A stretch of 37,966 nucleotides of DNA from Candidatus Zixiibacteriota bacterium (lineage in GTDB: Bacteria; Electryoneota; B3-LCP): contig QZKQ01000069.1 of assembly GCA_003599535.1 (NCBI GenBank), forward strand, positions 1 to 37,966, written 5' to 3'. Under the pieces are notes generated by a model, which did no database searches, had not been told where the DNA came from, and saw only the letters and a list, made by a program, of their open reading frames with translations. The position numbers and the translations under genes are program-made. How positions within the stretch are numbered: position 1 is the first letter of the stretch; each line of letters begins with the position of its first letter. Shown here in pieces: positions 6,854 through 16,152 of the stretch.

Positions 6854-8140
6854 ATGAAACCGAAGCCTGCCATTCTGCTTGCGGCCGCCCTCGCCCTGCT
6901 GATCCTGGCAGCCGCGCCGGCCCGGGCATACGTCCTGAGCCCCTACAACTGGAATTACCTGTTCGGCAGCCCCAAGACCGTGATGACCATGGTCAACCCC
7001 AACTGCGCCGACCCCAGCGCGCCCAACGAGCTGGCCTCCATCCAGGCCTGTATGAACACCTGGACCACCGCCGGGGCCAACTTCGCCTTCTACTATGACG
7101 GGTACACCAGCGTCACCACCTACCAGTTCAACGGCATGAACACCATCTGCTGGAATTCCGGCAGCAGCGGCGGCGCGCTGGCCACCACCTACATGTGGGG
7201 CCAGGGATCGAACATGCTGGAAGCCGACATCGTCTTCTGGGACGGGCAGTGGACCTGGAGCACCGCGGCTTCGCCCGGGTTCCTGCAATTCGACGTGGAG
7301 AGCGTGGGGCTGCATGAATTGGGCCACGTCCTGGGGCTGGACCACTCCCAGTATTCCGCTGCGGTGATGTGGTATTCCATCGGCTACATGGAGGTGCAGC
7401 GCACCCTGCACAGCGATGACGTCGCCGGCCTGATGGCCCTCTACGGCGCGGGCACGCCCAACCTGAGCGTGGACGTCAATCCCACCGGTTCGACCACCGT
7501 ACCGGCCTCGGGCGGGACCATCCCCTACACCATTTCGCTGCACAACAACGGCATGGCCAGCGTCAACTTTGACGCTTGGACTCTCATTCTGAACTCCTCC
7601 GGGGCCAGCATGGGTTACGTCCTGCAGCGGCCCAACATCACCATGCCGGCCGGCGGGATCATCAACCGTACGGCGGTACTGAGCGTCTCCGGGACCCTGC
7701 CGGCGGGATCCTACACCTACCACGCCCGCCTGGGGGATTACATCGGCGCCCCGACCTGGTACGCGCAGGACAGTTTCCCCTTCACCAAGAGCGGGGACGA
7801 CGCGGGCGGGCCGTTCGTCTGGGAAACCGCCTCCACCGGCTGGGAGGAGACGGTCACGCTGGCCCCGGTAATCCCGGAACGCTTCGCGGTGAGCGGCGCT
7901 CATCCCAATCCGTTTAATCCCGAAACCAGCATCGAATTCGACCTGCCCGCCTTCACTCACCTGGCCCTGGAGATCTACGACGTGCAGGGCCGCCGGGTGG
8001 CCGAACTGCTGCGCGGATCGCTGCAGGCGGGTCACTACGGCGTGGTCTGGAACGCCGCGGATCAGCCCTCCGGGACCTACCTCTACCGCCTGAGCAGCGA
8101 GGCGGGCCAAGCCACGGGAAAACTGCTGCTGGTGAAGTAG
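6854..8140 (+). CDS. Secreted matrixin-type zinc metalloprotease with sorting domain
   Basis: 428 residues from ATG 6854, preceded by GGAGAG. A signal peptide (1-25, ending ARA) is followed by a metzincin catalytic domain. The zinc site is HELGHVLGLDHS, with H154, H158 and H164 as ligands and E155 as the general base; the Met-turn is in AAVMWYSIGY. After the catalytic domain (about 30-200) come the Ig-like module shared with the genes at 699 and 36162 (about 205-315; LQRPNITMPAGG and PAGSYTYHARLGD). A C-terminal sorting domain follows from HPNPFNPETS to LLLVK. Predicted role: extracellular or surface-bound endopeptidase. A regulatory cysteine-switch propeptide is not evident. Confidence 0.9.
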   Translation: MKPKPAILLAAALALLILAAAPARAYVLSPYNWNYLFGSPKTVMTMVNPNCADPSAPNELASIQACMNTWTTAGANFAFYYDGYTSVTTYQFNGMNTICWNSGSSGGALATTYMWGQGSNMLEADIVFWDGQWTWSTAASPGFLQFDVESVGLHELGHVLGLDHSQYSAAVMWYSIGYMEVQRTLHSDDVAGLMALYGAGTPNLSVDVNPTGSTTVPASGGTIPYTISLHNNGMASVNFDAWTLILNSSGASMGYVLQRPNITMPAGGIINRTAVLSVSGTLPAGSYTYHARLGDYIGAPTWYAQDSFPFTKSGDDAGGPFVWETASTGWEETVTLAPVIPERFAVSGAHPNPFNPETSIEFDLPAFTHLALEIYDVQGRRVAELLRGSLQAGHYGVVWNAADQPSGTYLYRLSSEAGQATGKLLLVK

Positions 8141-8165
8141 CCAGGGGAAGTCAACCGGCCCCATA

Positions 8166-8199
8166 CCCGGGAGGCGGACCCCCAAGGCCGCCTCCCGGG
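8166..8199 (+). terminator. Terminator-like hairpin after the metalloprotease
   Basis: A perfect 12-bp stem, CCCGGGAGGCGG (8166-8177) with 8188-8199, and a 10-base loop. The following TTCTGT tract is weak, so termination may be partial. Confidence 0.65.
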
Positions 8200-8222
8200 T
8201 TCTGTACATGGACCCTCCGCGC

Positions 8223-8251
8223 CTCACCTGAAATTTACATAATCCTAACAT
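8223..8251 (+). promoter_or_regulatory. Tandem Pho-box-like repeats before phoB
   Basis: Three 7-mers start exactly 11 bp apart: CTCACCT (8223), TTTACAT (8234) and CTAACAT (8245), with 4-bp spacers. This is the 7-4-7 geometry of PhoB sites, and the repeats match those before the porin (CTAACAC, CTCACCG). They suggest autoregulation of phoB. An AT-rich stretch to about 8290 would hold the -10. Confidence 0.65.
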
Positions 8252-8369
8252 TTACAAAGATTTTTTTCCTGCATTGTTGATATTTTGCTTGCATCACGGC
8301 AAAAATCCACGTATTTTTATGTCCAGGCAACCACCGACCTCCCGGCCAGCCGTTCGACTGGAGAAAGCC

Positions 8370-9086
8370 GTGAACGAAACCCCGGAATCCAGCCGCCTTC
8401 ATATCCTGGCGGTGGACGACGAAGAAGACATCCTGGAACTGCTGCAATACAACCTGCACCGCGAAGGGTACCGGGTCAGCCGGGCCACCACCGGCGAGCA
8501 GGCGCTGCGGCTGGCCCGCATCGAAACGCCCGACCTGATCATCCTGGACCTGATGCTCCCCGGCGTCAACGGCCTGGAAGTGTGCCGCCGCCTGAAGAGC
8601 GATCCCGATACCCGGCGCATCCCCATCGTCATGCTCACCGCCCGCGGCGAAGAGGCGGACATCGTGGTGGGGCTGGAGCTGGGCGCGGACGATTACATCA
8701 CCAAACCGTTCAGCCCCCGGATTCTGACCGCCCGGCTGAAGACCGTCCTGCGCCGCCGCCAGGCCGAACGCGAGACGGAGGATACCGTCATTCAGGCGGG
8801 GGGATTAGCCCTCCATCCCGACCGCCATGAAGCCCTGGTGGACGGCGAACCGGTGGCCCTGACGGCCACGGAATTTCGCCTCCTGGCCTTCCTGGCGCGG
8901 CGCCCCGGGTGGGTGTTCACCCGGTCCCAGATCGTGGACGCCGCCCGGGGGGAAAATTACCCGGTGACCAGCCGTTCGGTGGACGTGCACATCGTGTCCC
9001 TGCGCAAGAAACTGGGCCGCTATGGGCACCTGATTGACACGGTGCGCGGCGTCGGCTACCGGTTCCAGGAAAGCGATTCTCTCTAA
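8370..9086 (+). CDS. phoB: Phosphate-regulon response regulator PhoB, OmpR-type
   Basis: 238 residues from the GTG at 8370, which has GGAGA five bases upstream; an ATG at 8319 would add 17 residues but lacks a good ribosome-binding site. The receiver domain has the acidic pair D16-D17, phospho-acceptor D60 (LDLMLPG), a conserved T in MLTARG and K in TKPF. A C-terminal winged helix (about 140-232) ends with HIVSLRKKLG and VRGVGYRF. Phosphorylated by the kinase encoded 13 bp downstream, it should bind the 11-bp-period repeats before itself and before the porin-pst genes. The neighbourhood supports PhoB over other OmpR family members. Confidence 0.9.
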   Translation: MNETPESSRLHILAVDDEEDILELLQYNLHREGYRVSRATTGEQALRLARIETPDLIILDLMLPGVNGLEVCRRLKSDPDTRRIPIVMLTARGEEADIVVGLELGADDYITKPFSPRILTARLKTVLRRRQAERETEDTVIQAGGLALHPDRHEALVDGEPVALTATEFRLLAFLARRPGWVFTRSQIVDAARGENYPVTSRSVDVHIVSLRKKLGRYGHLIDTVRGVGYRFQESDSL

Positions 9087-9099
9087 CGCAAGGATTTTC

Positions 9100-10875
9100 G
9101 TGCCCCGCAAGAGTCTCCTGCGCCGGTACCTGCCCCTTTACATGGGGCTCACGCTGCTGGCGCTGTTTCTGGCCGGGTGGGTGGCCGTTCGCACCACCCG
9201 CCACCTGGTCGTCGAGCGTACCACTCAGGACCTGGAGGACCGCGCCACGCTGCTGCGGGATATCCTGCAGGACCGCTTCACCACCCTCTCCTCCACTCAC
9301 CTCGATTCCCTGGCCAAACGCTGGGGTCAGGCCGGCCGGTTTCGCCTGACCTTCGTCGCTCCCGACGGCCGCGTCCTGGGGGACAGCCATGCCCAACCCT
9401 GGGACATGGAGAAGCATGCCGACCGCCCGGAAATTATCCGGGCCCTATCCGGATCCACGGGATTCGCCCACCGGAAAAGCCCCACGCTGAAAGAGGAAAT
9501 CGTTTACCTCGCCCTGCCGGTGCGCGACAACGGAGCCGTCGTGGGCGTCATCCGCGCTTCGCTGCCCGCCACAGTCACCAAGCAGATGCTGAACGAAATC
9601 TACAGCGAGGTGATCATCAGCGGATTGGTCATCGCCACTCTCGTGGTAGCCGCCGGCTATTTCGTGTTTCAACGCATCAGCCGGCCGTTGATCCGCATCC
9701 GCAACGGCGCCCTGCGCTTCGCCCGGGGAGATCTGGAGCACAAGCTGCCGGTGCCCAATTCCCGGGAATTGGGCAGCCTGGCTGAAGTGCTGAACCAGAT
9801 GGCCCGGGACCTTTCCGACCGCCTGGGCGCCATCACCCAGCAGCGCAACGAGCTGGAGGCGGTGCTTTCCGGCATGGTCGAAGGGGTGGTGGCCATGGAT
9901 CTGGAAGAGCGCATCCTGCGCATGAACCGCGCCGCGGTTCGCCTTCTGGGCGTGACGCACCGGGAGATCCTGGGGCACCACCTGCAGGAGGTGGTGGTCA
10001 ATCCCGACATCCAGCGCTTCGTGGCGCGGGTGCTGGACCGGCGGCAGCAGTTGGAAGAGGAAATCGCGCTGCACAACGGCCGGATATACCTGCAGGCGCA
10101 CGGCGCCCTGCTGCGCGACGCCGCCGGCCGCGACATCGGCGTGCTGGTGGTCTTAAATGACGTCACCCGCCTGCGCCGCCTGGAAAACCTGCGCAAGGAG
10201 TTCGTGGCCAACGTATCCCACGAACTGCGCACCCCCATCACCTCCATCAAGGGAGCGGTGGAAACCCTGCGCGACGGCGCCATAAACGATCCGGAAGACG
10301 CCCGGCGGTTCCTGGACATCACCGTGCGGCAGGCGGACCGCCTGAACGCCATCATCGAGGATCTGCTGAACCTGTCCCGCCTGGAGCAGGAGGCCGAAGG
10401 GGGCGGGATTCCCCTGGAACCGGGGGATCTGAACACCGTGCTCGCCGCCGCGGCCAGCAACTGCGAATTCAAAGCCAGGGAAAAGGACCTACACCTGGAT
10501 ATCATAAACGGAGAAGCGGCCATCACCCGCCTGAATGCCCCCATCCTGGAACAGGCCATAGTCAACCTGCTGGACAACGCCATCAACTACAGCCCCAAGG
10601 GCGGTACGGTGCAGGCCGGCGTGGAAGCGGGGGACGGAGAACTGATCATCTACGTGAAAGATCAGGGTTGCGGCATCCCCGCCGAGCACCACAACCGGGT
10701 CTTCGAGCGCTTCTACCGGGTGGACAAGACCCGCAGCCGCCACCTGGGAGGCACGGGGCTGGGCCTGGCCATCGTCAAGCATATCGCCCTGGCGCACAAG
10801 GGCTCAGTCAGTCTGAGCAGCGCCCCCGGTCAGGGCAGCACTTTCCGCCTTCACCTGCCGCGAATACATCCCTGA
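9100..10875 (+). CDS. phoR: Phosphate-sensing histidine kinase PhoR
   Basis: 591 residues from the GTG at 9100 with AAGGA upstream, 13 bp after phoB. Order: transmembrane helix (about 10-30), a periplasmic sensor region (30-165), a second helix (about 168-190), HAMP, a PAS domain (about 250-355), HisKA with the H-box NVSHELRTPI (phosphorylated H374), and HATPase with N-box NLLDNAIN, DQGCGIP and GGTGLGLAIVKH. The E. coli protein has only a short periplasmic part; this longer form is common in other phyla. Presumed to phosphorylate PhoB when phosphate is low, under control of PstB and PhoU encoded downstream. Confidence 0.9.
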   Translation: MPRKSLLRRYLPLYMGLTLLALFLAGWVAVRTTRHLVVERTTQDLEDRATLLRDILQDRFTTLSSTHLDSLAKRWGQAGRFRLTFVAPDGRVLGDSHAQPWDMEKHADRPEIIRALSGSTGFAHRKSPTLKEEIVYLALPVRDNGAVVGVIRASLPATVTKQMLNEIYSEVIISGLVIATLVVAAGYFVFQRISRPLIRIRNGALRFARGDLEHKLPVPNSRELGSLAEVLNQMARDLSDRLGAITQQRNELEAVLSGMVEGVVAMDLEERILRMNRAAVRLLGVTHREILGHHLQEVVVNPDIQRFVARVLDRRQQLEEEIALHNGRIYLQAHGALLRDAAGRDIGVLVVLNDVTRLRRLENLRKEFVANVSHELRTPITSIKGAVETLRDGAINDPEDARRFLDITVRQADRLNAIIEDLLNLSRLEQEAEGGGIPLEPGDLNTVLAAAASNCEFKAREKDLHLDIINGEAAITRLNAPILEQAIVNLLDNAINYSPKGGTVQAGVEAGDGELIIYVKDQGCGIPAEHHNRVFERFYRVDKTRSRHLGGTGLGLAIVKHIALAHKGSVSLSSAPGQGSTFRLHLPRIHP

Positions 10876-10898
10876 CATACAAGGAAATCCGCAGCACT

Positions 10899-10918
10899 GG
10901 TAAAAAGCCATTTTTACC
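10899..10918 (+). terminator. AT-rich hairpin after phoR
   Basis: GGTAAAAA (10899-10906) pairs perfectly with TTTTTACC (10911-10918) around a 4-base loop. The A/T-rich stem is a plausible terminator of phoBR but not a strong one. Confidence 0.5.
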
Positions 10919-10923
10919 TTGCC

Positions 10924-10952
10924 TTGTGATTACTTTATTATTATACTATAAT
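10924..10952 (+). promoter_or_regulatory. Sigma-70-type promoter upstream of the porin
   Basis: TTGTGA (10924-10929), a 17-bp spacer and a consensus TATAAT (10947-10952), inside a small palindrome (TACTATAATAGTA). It could give basal porin-pst transcription independent of PhoB, or initiate a separate leader. Confidence 0.5.
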
Positions 10953-10996
10953 AGTACTCCCATCCTACTCCTAAGCGGGAGGTGACGGTTAAAAAG

Positions 10997-11036
10997 CTAA
11001 CCATTTTCTAACACAACCCTCACCGGAGCTTAACAC
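10997..11036 (+). promoter_or_regulatory. Four tandem Pho-box repeats before the porin-pst genes
   Basis: Four 7-mers start at 10997, 11008, 11019 and 11030, exactly 11 bp apart: CTAACCA, CTAACAC, CTCACCG and TTAACAC, with 4-bp spacers. A TATCAT (11045-11050) lies eight bases downstream, where the -10 of a PhoB-activated promoter is expected, with no separate -35. The geometry is that of PhoB sites, while the 7-mer (CTNACAC-like) differs from the E. coli CTGTCAT. Confidence 0.75.
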
Positions 11037-11192
11037 TGCCGCACTATCATCTATTAAAGCCACTGAAGGCATTAAACGCGCCCATTTCAACTTCACCATT
11101 CTGTATCACTGAAGCGGCCGGCGCCCCAGACAGAAACCCGTCATCCAGAACCTGATCCGGCGGATGCCGCCACCACCAAGGAGACCCACAGC

Positions 11193-12311
11193 ATGAAGAA
11201 GCACCTGGCAATCATCCTCCCGCTTGCTCTGCTGACCCTGTTGACCAGCGCCCTCGCGGCGGAGGAAGAGGACGAATTCTTCGGACGCATCTACTTCCAC
11301 TACTTCCACGACTTCACCAGCACGGACGCCGATCCCGGCCTGTACGAGTCCCTGCAGGGCATTGCACTGGAAAATCCCGGACAGGACAACGGCTTCGCCT
11401 TCACCCGCTTCTATTTCGGGTACGACCGGGAACTGAACGAGAACTTCGGCGTCCGCTTCCTGCTGGACGTGGACTACGATCAGCAGTATTCCCAGAATCA
11501 GGCGGGCAACCTGGGCTCGTCCAGCCGCAACCTGCGGCCCTACGTGAAGAATGCCTATCTGACCATGAAGTGCCGCCTGATCGAAGGGTCCCGCTGGTAC
11601 TTCGGTATGGTCGCCATGCCCTTCACCACCACGCCGGAATCGCACTGGGGTTACCGTTCGCTGGCGCCCATGGGCATGGACCTGGCCGGCTGGGGTTCCA
11701 CCGCCGATGTGGGCGTTGCCTGGAAAGGCTTGTGGTCGGACATGTACGAACTCCAGTTCGCCGCGGCCAACGGCGAGGGGTACCGCCGGCCGGAAACGGA
11801 CATGATGAAGCTGTTCGAACTGCGCCCCACCGTCTACCTGCTGGAAAAGGATGTGACACTGTCCGCCTTCGCCAGCTATGAACCGGACGCGGAAGGCACG
11901 GACGAGGACGCCCTGATCCTGTCCGGCATGGCCGGGTACGATCACGAGTTCTTCCGGGTGGGCGCGGAATACTCCCTGCGCACCCTGTCGGACGCGGTGG
12001 TCACGGATCCCGCCACCGGCGCCGTGGACGATTTGAACCAGAACGTCATCTCCGCCTGGGCGCACGTGAAGCCGCTCGACAAGTTGGCGATCCTGGGACG
12101 TTATGACATGTATGATTCCGACACCGATGCAGACAACGACGGCGAGTCGTTGCTGATCGTGGGGGTGGACTACCATCCCACCAAAATGGTCCGCTTCATT
12201 CCCAACATCCAGATGCAGATGAACGAGCGGGACGATGATCCCGCCACCCCGGACTTCGACGAGAGCGTGTCGCGCAACATCGCCTTCCTGACATTCGAAG
12301 TTCAGTGGTAA
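11193..12311 (+). CDS. Outer-membrane porin, probable phosphate-uptake channel
   Basis: 372 residues with AAGGAG eight bases before the ATG. The signal peptide (MKKHLAIIL to SALA) is cleaved before an acidic AEEEDE start. The rest alternates polar and hydrophobic residues as in beta-strands, with many aromatic girdle residues, and ends in a strand finishing FEVQW, an aromatic C-terminus suited to BAM recognition. Comparable in size to phosphate-selective porins of the OprP/OprO type, but I cannot assign the family firmly. Its position between phoBR and pstS, behind four Pho boxes, argues for anion or phosphate entry. Confidence 0.8.
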   Translation: MKKHLAIILPLALLTLLTSALAAEEEDEFFGRIYFHYFHDFTSTDADPGLYESLQGIALENPGQDNGFAFTRFYFGYDRELNENFGVRFLLDVDYDQQYSQNQAGNLGSSSRNLRPYVKNAYLTMKCRLIEGSRWYFGMVAMPFTTTPESHWGYRSLAPMGMDLAGWGSTADVGVAWKGLWSDMYELQFAAANGEGYRRPETDMMKLFELRPTVYLLEKDVTLSAFASYEPDAEGTDEDALILSGMAGYDHEFFRVGAEYSLRTLSDAVVTDPATGAVDDLNQNVISAWAHVKPLDKLAILGRYDMYDSDTDADNDGESLLIVGVDYHPTKMVRFIPNIQMQMNERDDDPATPDFDESVSRNIAFLTFEVQW

Positions 12312-12325
12312 CAGACAGTTGCAGC

Positions 12326-12354
12326 ACCCGGGGCGGGAACGAACCGCCCCGGGT
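12326..12354 (+). terminator. GC-rich hairpin between porin and pstS
   Basis: A perfect 11-bp stem, ACCCGGGGCGG (12326-12336) with 12344-12354, and a 7-base loop. There is no T-tract (ATTCAT follows). More likely a partial terminator or mRNA-stabilising structure that sets porin and pst levels apart than a full stop. Confidence 0.5.
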
Positions 12355-12409
12355 ATTCATACAACTATCGAAAATACCATTTCACCATTATTCTCGCAAG
12401 AGGTAACTC

Positions 12410-13456
12410 ATGAAGAAATCCATAGTTTGGGTACTGGGGTTGGCCCTGATCCTGGCCACCGGCGGGCGGCTGTCAGCGCAGGGAAATGTCACCATCAACG
12501 GCGCCGGCGCCAGTTTCCCCTACCCCATCTATGCGCAATGGGCTTACAAGTACAACCAGTTGACCGGGGTGAAGGTTAATTACCAGTCCATTGGGTCGGG
12601 CGGCGGCATTCAGCAGATCAAGGCCAAGACCGTGGACTTCGGCGCTTCCGACGCCCCGCTGAAGGCCGAAGAGCTGGAACAGGCCGGCCTGATCCAGTTC
12701 CCCATGGTGCTGGGCGGCGTGGTGCCCATCATGAACGTGAAGGGCATTCAGGCGGGGCAGTTGACCTTGAACGGCCCCACCCTGGCGAAGATCTTCCTGG
12801 GCTCCATCACCCAGTGGAACGATCCGGCCATTCAGGCATTAAACCCGAACGTCAAGCTGCCGGACCGCCCCATCCAGGTGGTGCACCGTTCCGACGGCTC
12901 CGGGACTACCTGGATTTTCACCACCTATCTGGCCGCGGTGTCGCCGGAATGGAAAGAGAAGGTCGGCGCGAACAAGGCGGTGGCCTGGCCGGTGGGCAGC
13001 GGCGGCAAGGGCAATGAAGGAGTGTCCGCCTACGTGCAGCAGCTCGACGGCAGCATCGGCTACGTGGAATACGCCTACGCGCTGCAGAACAAGATGGCTC
13101 ACGTGGCCTTGCTCAACGCCGATGGCAAAGTGGTGCAGCCGACCCAGGAGACGTTCGCTGCCGCGGCCGCCAGCGCCGACTGGGTGAACGCTCCCGGTTA
13201 CTACGTCGTCCTGGTGAACGAGCCCGGCGAGACCAGTTGGCCCATCACCGGCGCCACCTTCATCTTGATCCACAAGCAGATCGCCGATCCGCAGGTGGGC
13301 AAGGCCATGCTCAACTTCTTCGACTGGAGCTACAAGAACGGCGATGATATGGCCAAGAGTCTGGACTACGTGCCCCTGCCCGACAATGTGGTCGAGCTGG
13401 TGGAAAAGACCTGGTCCAGCCAGGTGACCGCCAACGGCAAACCCCTGTGGCCATAA
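12410..13456 (+). CDS. pstS: Phosphate ABC transporter, periplasmic binding protein
   Basis: 348 residues with AGAGG before the ATG. A type I signal peptide ends LSAQ; there is no lipobox. The mature protein begins with the PstS signature TINGAGASFPYPIY (phosphate-binding loop), then YQSIGSGGGIQQI, FGASDAPL, and HRSDGSGTTWIF around residue 165, the central phosphate ligands. It captures orthophosphate in the periplasm and delivers it to PstCA. First pst gene after the Pho-box-controlled porin. The 55 bp between the hairpin and the start contain no clear promoter. Confidence 0.96.
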   Translation: MKKSIVWVLGLALILATGGRLSAQGNVTINGAGASFPYPIYAQWAYKYNQLTGVKVNYQSIGSGGGIQQIKAKTVDFGASDAPLKAEELEQAGLIQFPMVLGGVVPIMNVKGIQAGQLTLNGPTLAKIFLGSITQWNDPAIQALNPNVKLPDRPIQVVHRSDGSGTTWIFTTYLAAVSPEWKEKVGANKAVAWPVGSGGKGNEGVSAYVQQLDGSIGYVEYAYALQNKMAHVALLNADGKVVQPTQETFAAAAASADWVNAPGYYVVLVNEPGETSWPITGATFILIHKQIADPQVGKAMLNFFDWSYKNGDDMAKSLDYVPLPDNVVELVEKTWSSQVTANGKPLWP

Positions 13457-13470
13457 CCCCTCGGGACTGA

Positions 13471-14433
13471 ATGCATCTGCGACGGAAACAATCGGTTATG
13501 TCATTCAGCTTACCCTGGTTACGCAGCCAATCCAAGGGCGATCCCCTGTTTCGCTGGATCGCCCTTGTGTCTGCTTTCGTAATCCCCCTGCTGATGGCCG
13601 GCATCCTGGTGGAGCTGATCCGCCATTCCAGCCTGGCCATGCGGGAATTCGGCTTCGGGTTCCTGACCACCAACGTGTGGAACCCGGTGACGGAGGAGTA
13701 CGGCGCCCTGAGCAGCATTTTCGGCACGGCGGCTTCCACCCTGATTGCCATGCTGATCGCCCTGCCCCTGGGGCTGGTCATCGCCGTGTTCCTGGTGGAA
13801 CTGGCGCCGCCGAAACTGTCCGCGCTTTTCGGGACGGCCATTGAACTGCTGGCCGCCATCCCGAGTATCATTTACGGGATGTGGGGGCTGTTCATCTTCG
13901 CTCCCTTCCTCAGCAACCACATTTATCCGGTTCTTGGCAAGCACCTGGGCTTCCTGCCCCTGTTTTCCGGCCCGCCCATGGGCATCGGCATCCTGACAGC
14001 GGGGATCATCCTGGCCTTCATGATCCTGCCCTACATCAGCTCGGTGACCCGGGACATTATCCACATGGTGCCGCCAGTGGTCAAAGAGGCTGCATACGGA
14101 GTGGGGGCCACCAACTGGGAAGTGACCCGCGGGGTGACGCTGCGCTATTCTTTGCGGGGCATCGTGGGGGCGGCCTTTCTGGGGCTGGGCCGGGCGCTGG
14201 GTGAGACTATGGCGGTCACCTTCGTCATCGGCAACGACCACAAGATCGGCGCTTCCCTGTTCGCCAGCGGCAACACCATCGCCTCGACCTTGGCCAACGA
14301 GTTTTCCGAGGCGTCCGAACCGCTTTACCTGAGCGCCCTGGTCGAACTGGGCCTGGTGCTCTTCGTCATGACCGTGATCTTCCAGGCGGCGGCACAGATA
14401 TGGTTGTGGAGCATCCGAAAGAAATTGGCGTAA
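13471..14433 (+). CDS. pstC: Phosphate ABC transporter permease PstC
   Basis: 320 residues; the ATG at 13498 (MSFSLPWL) is an alternative start. Six transmembrane helices are expected. A cytoplasmic loop has the EAA-type motif [18 protein letters not shown], which contacts Pst[12 protein letters not shown] and [12 protein letters not shown] are characteristic PstC segments. It forms the inner-membrane channel with PstA, starts 14 bp after pstS, and overlaps pstA by 34 bp. Confidence 0.95.
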   Translation: MHLRRKQSVMSFSLPWLRSQSKGDPLFRWIALVSAFVIPLLMAGILVELIRHSSLAMREFGFGFLTTNVWNPVTEEYGALSSIFGTAASTLIAMLIALPLGLVIAVFLVELAPPKLSALFGTAIELLAAIPSIIYGMWGLFIFAPFLSNHIYPVLGKHLGFLPLFSGPPMGIGILTAGIILAFMILPYISSVTRDIIHMVPPVVKEAAYGVGATNWEVTRGVTLRYSLRGIVGAAFLGLGRALGETMAVTFVIGNDHKIGASLFASGNTIASTLANEFSEASEPLYLSALVELGLVLFVMTVIFQAAAQIWLWSIRKKLA

Positions 14434-15284
14434 CCCTGGCCATCCGGCCGGTCGCCCGCCGGCACGCGGCCAACCGCGTGGTGCAGGTCGTCTCCTCCCT
14501 GGGCGCGCTGATCGGGCTGGGCATCCTGGTATGGATCCTGGCGGTGGTGGTGATGAAGGGGTTGGGCGCCTTCGACCTGGCCTTCTTCACCCGGCTGCCC
14601 ACTCCGCCCGGCATCACTGGGGGAGGCCTGGTCAACGCCATCGTGGGCACGCTGATCATGACTGTGCTGGCGGCCGCGGTCGGCACGCCCATCGGCATCC
14701 TGGCGGGGGTCTACCTGGCGGAATTCGGGAGGGGATCGAAGTTCGCCGTGGCGGTGCGCTCCCTGACCAACATCCTGACCGGCGTGCCTTCCATCATCGT
14801 CGGGGTGTTCGTCTACACGCTGCTGGTGGTACCGGCCAAGTCGTTTTCCGGTTACGCCGGGGCGGCGGCGCTGGCCATCATCATGCTGCCCATCGTGGTG
14901 CGAACCACGGAAGACATGCTGAACCTGGTGCCCAATTCCCTGCGCGAGGCGGGGCTGGCTCTGGGCGCGCCCCGCTGGCGGGTGATTACCAGCATCGTCT
15001 TCCGGGCGGCCCGGAACGGACTGATCACCGGGGTGCTGCTGTCGGTGGCCCGGGTCAGCGGCGAGACCGCGCCTTTGCTGTTCACCGCGCTGAACAGCCC
15101 CTTCTGGATCCACTCGCTGAACCAACCCACCCCCAACCTGACCGTGACCATCTTCAATTACGCCATGTCCCCCTTTGCCGATTGGAAAACCCAGGCATGG
15201 GGCGCTTCCCTGCTGATTACCGCCGGCGTGCTGGTCCTGAACATCGGCGCACGACTTCTCTTTCGACGAGGCAAAATCCGATGA
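14400..15284 (+). CDS. pstA: Phosphate ABC transporter permease PstA
   Basis: 294 residues. The start at 14400 lies inside the end of pstC, and the stop overlaps the start of pstB (ATGA). Six transmembrane helices. Typical segments are [20 protein letters not shown], the EAA loop [20 protein letters not shown], and [14 protein letters not shown]. No strong Shine-Dalgarno precedes 14400, consistent with translational coupling. Confidence 0.95.
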   Translation: MVVEHPKEIGVTLAIRPVARRHAANRVVQVVSSLGALIGLGILVWILAVVVMKGLGAFDLAFFTRLPTPPGITGGGLVNAIVGTLIMTVLAAAVGTPIGILAGVYLAEFGRGSKFAVAVRSLTNILTGVPSIIVGVFVYTLLVVPAKSFSGYAGAAALAIIMLPIVVRTTEDMLNLVPNSLREAGLALGAPRWRVITSIVFRAARNGLITGVLLSVARVSGETAPLLFTALNSPFWIHSLNQPTPNLTVTIFNYAMSPFADWKTQAWGASLLITAGVLVLNIGARLLFRRGKIR

Positions 15285-16141
15285 GCAGTTTCCCCGTGGA
15301 GAACGATGTGACCACCCCGGCCATCCGCGTCCAACCGGCGGACGCGGCGCCGGAATCGCTGGAGAGGCAGGCCGACGCCGCCCCGGGCGCGGTGAAGATA
15401 TCGGTGCGCAACCTGAATTTCTTTTACGGCAAGGCCCAGGCGCTGTTCGACAACAATATTGACATCCTGGGCAACCGCATCACTGCCATTATCGGGCCGT
15501 CGGGCTGCGGCAAGTCCACCCATATCCGCACCTACAACCGCATCCACGAGCTGTACCGCGACCAGCGGGCCAACGGGCAGATCATCATGGGGGAGCAGAA
15601 TATCCTGGACCCGGCGGTGGATGCCATCGAGCTGCGCCGCCGCATCGGCATGATTTTCCAGAAGCCCAGCCCGTTCCCCATGAGCATCTTCGACAATGTC
15701 GCCTACGGCCTGCGGGTCAACTACCGCCTGAAGGGGTCTGAGCTGACGGACCGGGTGGAGATGGCCCTGCGCAAGTCGGCGCTGTGGAACGAGGTCAAGG
15801 ACAAGCTGGAAGAGCCGGGCATGGCGCTCTCCGGCGGGCAGCAGCAGCGACTGTGCATCGCCCGAACCATCGCCATCGAACCGGAAGTGCTGCTCATGGA
15901 CGAGCCGGCCTCGGCCATTGACCCCATCGCCACGGCCAAGATCGAGGAGCTGATGCTGGAGCTGAAGCACAACTACACCATCGTCATCGTGACGCACAGC
16001 ATGCAGCAGGCCGCCCGGGTATCGGACTACACCGCCTTTTTCTACCAGGGGTACATCATCGAATACGGCTCCACCAAGCAGATGTTCACCAACCCCACCA
16101 ACAAACAGACGGAAGACTACATCACCGGGCGGTTCGGATAA
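15281..16141 (+). CDS. pstB: Phosphate ABC transporter ATPase PstB
   Basis: 286 residues from the ATG at 15281, overlapping pstA by four bases. A non-conserved Ala/Pro-rich extension of about 35 residues precedes the ABC domain, making it longer than the usual ~250-260. Walker A is GPSGCGKST (72-80), the Q-loop is [12 protein letters not shown], the signature is LSGGQQQRL, and Walker B is [13 protein letters not shown], followed by the switch [13 protein letters not shown]. It powers PstCA and, in known systems, signals phosphate status to PhoR through PhoU. Confidence 0.96.
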   Translation: MSSFPVENDVTTPAIRVQPADAAPESLERQADAAPGAVKISVRNLNFFYGKAQALFDNNIDILGNRITAIIGPSGCGKSTHIRTYNRIHELYRDQRANGQIIMGEQNILDPAVDAIELRRRIGMIFQKPSPFPMSIFDNVAYGLRVNYRLKGSELTDRVEMALRKSALWNEVKDKLEEPGMALSGGQQQRLCIARTIAIEPEVLLMDEPASAIDPIATAKIEELMLELKHNYTIVIVTHSMQQAARVSDYTAFFYQGYIIEYGSTKQMFTNPTNKQTEDYITGRFG

Positions 16142-16152
16142 GGAGAGTGACC

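Noticed and set aside
12355..12409. Additional Pho box directly before pstS
   Set aside because: ACCATT repeats occur but with a 9-bp period, without the 7-4-7 arrangement seen at the two convincing sites.
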